Origin: Sclerotiophoma versabilis | Lineage: Eukaryota > Ascomycota > Dothideomycetes > Pleosporales > Didymellaceae | Length of the DNA stretch: 64,000 nucleotides | Direction: 5' to 3' | NCBI GenBank assembly: GCA_012274445.1 | Contig: JAAROD010000095.1 | Coordinates: forward strand, 1 to 64,000 | Shown: one piece after another, positions 60,451 to 64,000 of the stretch | Layout of the letters: each line of letters starts with the position of its first letter | Position numbering within the stretch: the stretch's first letter is position 1 | Position numbers and translations under genes: made by a program | Notes under the pieces: model-generated | The model's database searches: none | Seen by the model: the letters and a program-made list of their open reading frames with translations, nothing else | What the model was told of the DNA's origin: nothing

Positions 60451-63311
60451 CTACCGCTTCTCAAGCCACTTTGCAAAGCGACCCTTGTCGTTTGCGCCAG
60501 TAGCCTCGAGGTATGTGCTGCGCTCGTACAATTCCTGTTTTCATCAGCATCAGTCGTCACTGCGGCTGCATGTAGGCTTACATCATCGTCCTTGGAGATC
60601 TTGACGTCCAGGACCAGATTGCGGACTTCCTCGCACTTTTGCCAGGCCGGATAGGGCGTGCCCTGCGCTCGCTGTATGCCGACAATGACATCGCCCATAA
60701 TCTCAAACTTCCTCCAGTTGATGCGTTCCTTGCCCACGATACCACCTGGCGGGGCCTCTTTGCTGTCTCTCTGCCCCACGGCACCGGCAAACACGCTCGT
60801 GCCTGGATGCGGGCTGAAGGTCGGCGCCGTGGGCTTCACGCCGACAAAAGTGCTGCTGCCTTCGGACGCGGAGACGAGATCGCGTCGGTAGAGAGGGATG
60901 TAGGGGATGCGCTCGCCGGAGCTGTTCTCCCAGGCGAGGCGGTAGGCAAAGTGCGACTTTTGAGGCCCCATGAGGATGTCGAGTTTCAAAAAGTCATGGT
61001 TCACGGCCTGCGGCACGAGGTCGCGCGTGGCAATCAGGCGGTGCACAGCGGTGCCCTTGATGCCGGCGATGATGGCGCCGAGGCAGTTGTAGTTGTTCAG
61101 CTTGCGCACCTGGCGGGCGATGCGCATCCATTTCTCGAGCATGAGGGCGCGGTGCTTCGGCTTGTCGCGCAGGAGGATGTAGTTGGTGACGAGGAAGGCG
61201 ATGTGGTTGAAGTGGGCGGTCATGCGGGTGACGTTCTCGAGCTGCTTGCACTGCTTGCGGGCTTCGGTGGAGAGGGAGACGTGGCGCACGAGGTCGCGGG
61301 GGCGCACCGAGGAGAACATGATCCAGTCCATGCGGGTCAGTTCTTTGGCGATGACTTCGTCGTCGCAGGCCATGAGCTGGTGCCACTGGATTTTGGAGAG
61401 GGGTTTGATGGGGTTGGGTTCGAGCTGGCGGGCGAGGCGTTCATTGCGCTCGACCTGTGTGACGAGGGTCAGAGAGGAGGGGTGGGAGCCGTTTGTGGAT
61501 TTGGAGCCGGCGGTGATGCTGCTGCGGGCGAGGGACAGGCTGTCGGAGGGCATGGACATGTGGCCTATGGCTCTGGTGAAGTTGTCGTCGTCCGAGTCTT
61601 CGTCCAGGACGGTGTTGTAAAAGGCGGGCATCTGCTCGTTCTGGGCGCGTTGGCGATCGCTGCAGGCCCAGTCGGTGTCGTCGTCGTCGGCAACCATGTC
61701 GAGATGGCGGGTGATCTCCATGGCGGCGACGGAGAACTCGCGGTTCGCGGACAGGGCCGAGGCAAACTTGCGGATGAGCTTGCGGGTGGTGGGGTAGGCA
61801 AAGTCGCCGGGATAGTGGGCAACCCATTGGTGCAGGACAGCGAGGTGGCGCAGCTGTGCGATGACGCGGATCATGGGCAGGTCCTTGTTTCTGGCCAGGG
61901 CGTCGAAGCGCTTGAGGATGGCTTCGAGCAGCTGGCTCGGGGTGCCGAATCGGCGGTACAGGGCGAGGAAGACGGCGACGAACTTGGAGTCGTTCTTGGA
62001 CATGGGCTGGGCCAGCAGGCGGTCGACGAGCTGGTCGAACGTGTACCCGTTCTCGTCCGACGGCTGCACGGTCATGATGCTGGGCGCCGTGTCGGAGCCG
62101 TCGGCGGAGTCGTCCGAGTCGTAGGCGGGCGAGTCGTCGTTGAAGAAGGTCTTGTTGACATCGCTCGGCTGGTAGCGGTGGGTGGTGGTGGTGGTGGTGG
62201 TGGTGGTGGCGGCGAGCGAGGGGTTGCGGGCGTAGTGCGAGGAGAACTCGGAGCTGGCGCGCTCGTGCTTCGTGGCCCAGCGCGACCGCTGGGCCATGGA
62301 CAGGACGGCGGACGAGTTTGCGCGGCGGCGGGACGAGGCCTGGGAGCGGGGGCGGCGAGCGGCGATGGCGGCGCGCAGGACGACGGACAGGCACAGGCGG
62401 TGGGTGTCGGGGGCGGTGTCGGAGGTGGTGAAGACGCTCAGGTCGCCGAGGAACGACTTGGCCTTTTGCTCGACGACGGCGGGGTCGACCTCGCGGTGGG
62501 CGGGGTGCTGGTCGCACTTGCAGGCGGCCAGGACAAAGGGCAGGTGCGAGTTGGCGAGGATGGCGAGCATGTCGGGCACGCGGGCCAGGCTGTGCTGGGC
62601 GGTGACGTCGTAGAGGGCGATGGCGGCGTCGACGGGCGGGGTGGCCATGTCGTGGGTGGTCTCGGGCCACTGGATGCGGTGGCGGTCGCCGATCTGGACG
62701 TCGTTGAAGGACATTTCGAGGAAGCGCACGAGGTAGGGGGTGCCGTCGATGGTCCACTTGCGCGTGCACGCCGCCGGGGCGGTCGCGTCGGGCAGGCCCA
62801 GGGCGCGGCGGATAAAGGCCGACTTGCCGCAGCCGCGCGCGCCCAGGACGGCAAAGGTCAGGTCCTGCACGGCGGGCGCGTCGTCGCTGCCGGCTGAGCC
62901 CGTGTCGGGCGACGGGTGCGGGCGGTGGGCGGCGTGCGTGGGACTCAGGGGGCCCTCGGTGTCGGACGAGCTGTCTGCAGCGGCGGCGGCGGCGGCGGCG
63001 GGCTGCCGCTCGCCCTCGCCCTCGCCCTCGCCCTCGCCCTCGGCGGGCTCTTCGGCGGTGCTCGCGACGGGGCGGGGGAAGTGGTAGCGCTGGAAGAAGG
63101 AGTCGTCTGCGATGTCGTCGCCGTCCTGGCGCTCGTACGGGCCGTCGCCGTCGTGCTCGCGCGCCTCACGGGCCTCGCCGGCGGGCGGCATGGGCGCCGA
63201 GTGCGCGCGCGACTTGAGCCCCGGCCGCAGTGAAGGGCCTGCCGGGGCTGCGACACCGACCTGCAGCGACTCGCGGCGCGTCTTCTCTCCGCGACCGCTG
63301 CCCGGCCCCAT
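60451..63311 (-). CDS. Ras guanine-nucleotide exchange factor with N-terminal GTPase-like domain
   Basis: There are two exons, 63,311-60,582 and 60,534-60,451, with a 47-base intron (GTAAGC..CAG), giving 937 residues ending AKWLEKR. Order: a disordered N-terminus with Gly/Glu and Ala runs (to about 145); a Ras-like domain (about 150-315) with P-loop GARGCGKS (157-164) and a degenerate base-recognition motif CKCD (264-267); a low-complexity stretch with a nine-Thr run (369-377); a RasGEF N-terminal domain (about 421-540); and the catalytic RasGEF (CDC25) domain (about 645-930). It should load GTP onto a Ras-family protein at a membrane. The fused GTPase-like part, with its imperfect motif, may be regulatory rather than active. 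If the intron is ignored the frame runs on to 59,853, which I reject because the spliced end fits the family. Confidence 0.92.
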
Positions 63312-63840
63312 GGCGGGCGTCGACGAGCGGGCGGTGCTGGCGAGCGGGCGGGGGCTGACGAGCGGGCGGGGGCTGGCGAGCTGGCAGCGGGCCCCTCAGA
63401 CGTCGGTGGGTGCAACGTGACGGCGGGCGAGATGCGGCGCGCTGCCAGACATCGGGCGGTGCGTGGGCGACGTCGAGTGTCGGTGCGTGTCGCCCGCTGA
63501 GGAGCAGTCTGTAGTTGTACTGTGGCAGCCACGCACCCTGGCGAGCTGCCGCGGGGCGCGCTAGCGAGTGCACTGCACGTCGAACGCCCCCGGCCGCCAT
63601 GGCCGCCATGGCCGCCGTGTGGGGCGGCTGCAGACGGGCTTCACCACCACCGCCGCAGATCAGGCACACGACCGCGCGCCGGCAGCGCCATCCGCTGCCA
63701 TTGGCCACGCACACGTCTGTCCATGCTGCCTGTCCGCGTCGCCATCCACACTGCCACATCATCGTCGAGCTGCACCCGCAACACCGTCTGCACGTCCAAC
63801 ACGCTCTCGCATTCGGCCCGACCCTGCCCAACCACACCGA
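63312..63840. other. GC-rich intergenic region
   Basis: This is the upstream region of the RasGEF gene. Direct repeats of GCGAGCGGGCGGGGGCTG-type sequence lie at about 63,341-63,385. Open frames in several directions are expected from the high GC content and carry no recognisable domain. Confidence 0.5.
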
Positions 63841-64000
63841 CTACAGCTTTGCAGTGCCCTGAACGAGCCTGAGATCGTCCCTCGTCACCTCACTGACCCG
63901 CTTGCGTCCCAGATTGGCAAGACTCGAGTCCGTGTCCGCCAGCAGGCAGCTCAGCACGTGCCGCACCCCCTCCTCGCCCCCCATCCCCAGCCCGTACACA
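63841..64000 (-). CDS. C-terminal end of an FMN-dependent alpha-hydroxyacid dehydrogenase (partial)
   Basis: The minus strand from the window edge reads VYGLGMGGEEGVRHVLSCLL, then DTDSSLANLG, and stops at TAG 63,841-63,843. This matches the end of the FMN-dependent alpha-hydroxyacid dehydrogenase family (lactate oxidase/monooxygenase, cytochrome b2 type), whose last helices follow the FMN-phosphate-binding loop. These enzymes oxidise 2-hydroxy acids such as lactate. Only 52 residues are inside the window, so the substrate cannot be inferred. Its stop lies 530 bases from the RasGEF start; both genes read leftwards. Confidence 0.8.
   Translation of the reverse strand, partial: VYGLGMGGEEGVRHVLSCLLADTDSSLANLGRKRVSEVTRDDLRLVQGTAKL

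Noticed and set aside
60639..62897. A 752-codon open frame on the plus strand
   Set aside because: It is the antisense of the RasGEF coding exon. Its Gly/Val/Ala/Asp-rich content is what GC-rich antisense DNA gives.

Overview
This window looks like nuclear DNA of a filamentous ascomycete (Pezizomycotina; a Dothideomycete is my guess). The genes have short 43-58 base introns with GT..AG ends. The families are typical of moulds: a Sln1-type hybrid histidine kinase, a GH62 arabinofuranosidase, a 2EXR protein, a RasGEF and a Cys-rich membrane protein. The window is sharply two-part. Bases 1-25,640 and 29,020-43,430 are very AT-rich, crowded with TA, CTA and TAG and almost free of CA, TG and CG, which is the expected scar of repeat-induced point mutation (RIP). 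Bases 25,640-29,020 and 43,430-64,000 have ordinary base composition and carry the genes.

Left AT-rich block (1-25,640). A roughly 1 kb repeat occurs twice in direct orientation (1-985 and 17,229-18,352). A RIP-destroyed RecQ-like helicase lies on the minus strand (about 3,300-9,450). Four copies of an unusual unit follow the same plan: a short two-exon gene relic, then its own AT-rich minisatellite, ending in a shared CTAGATAAGCTAGTAG-like motif. One copy sits at 985-3,275 and three stand in tandem at 18,353-25,440. A fragment related to the LTRs of the right-hand retrotransposon lies at 11,303-11,560. Much of 9,450-17,228 is too decayed to name.

Gene island (25,640-29,020). It holds a divergent pair: a secreted protein with phosphodiester-glycosidase (NAGPA-like) motifs, and a three-exon gene starting with a 2EXR-like motif. 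Both are surrounded by RIP-mutated DNA, the usual setting of fast-evolving accessory or effector-like genes.

Right AT-rich block (29,020-43,777). This is a readable nest of transposons. One complete Fot1/pogo-type element lies at 29,696-31,557. A second (33,127-43,777) was split by a chromodomain Ty3/Gypsy retrotransposon (33,694-42,475, two 490-base LTRs, 5-base target duplication GAGAT). A third Fot1-type element (34,202-36,067) lies inside that retrotransposon just behind its left LTR. The last 350 bases of the outer Fot1 copy escaped heavy RIP, so the RIP edge lies inside a transposon.

Gene-rich right part (43,778-64,000). In order: Sln1-like osmosensor kinase (+); an amino-acid permease pseudogene with three in-frame TAG codons (+); GH62 arabinofuranosidase (-); short-chain dehydrogenase (-); Cys-rich single-pass membrane protein (-); RasGEF with a fused N-terminal GTPase-like domain (-); and the C-terminal end of an FMN-dependent alpha-hydroxyacid dehydrogenase (-) cut by the window edge. 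The genes do not form an obvious pathway or biosynthetic cluster.
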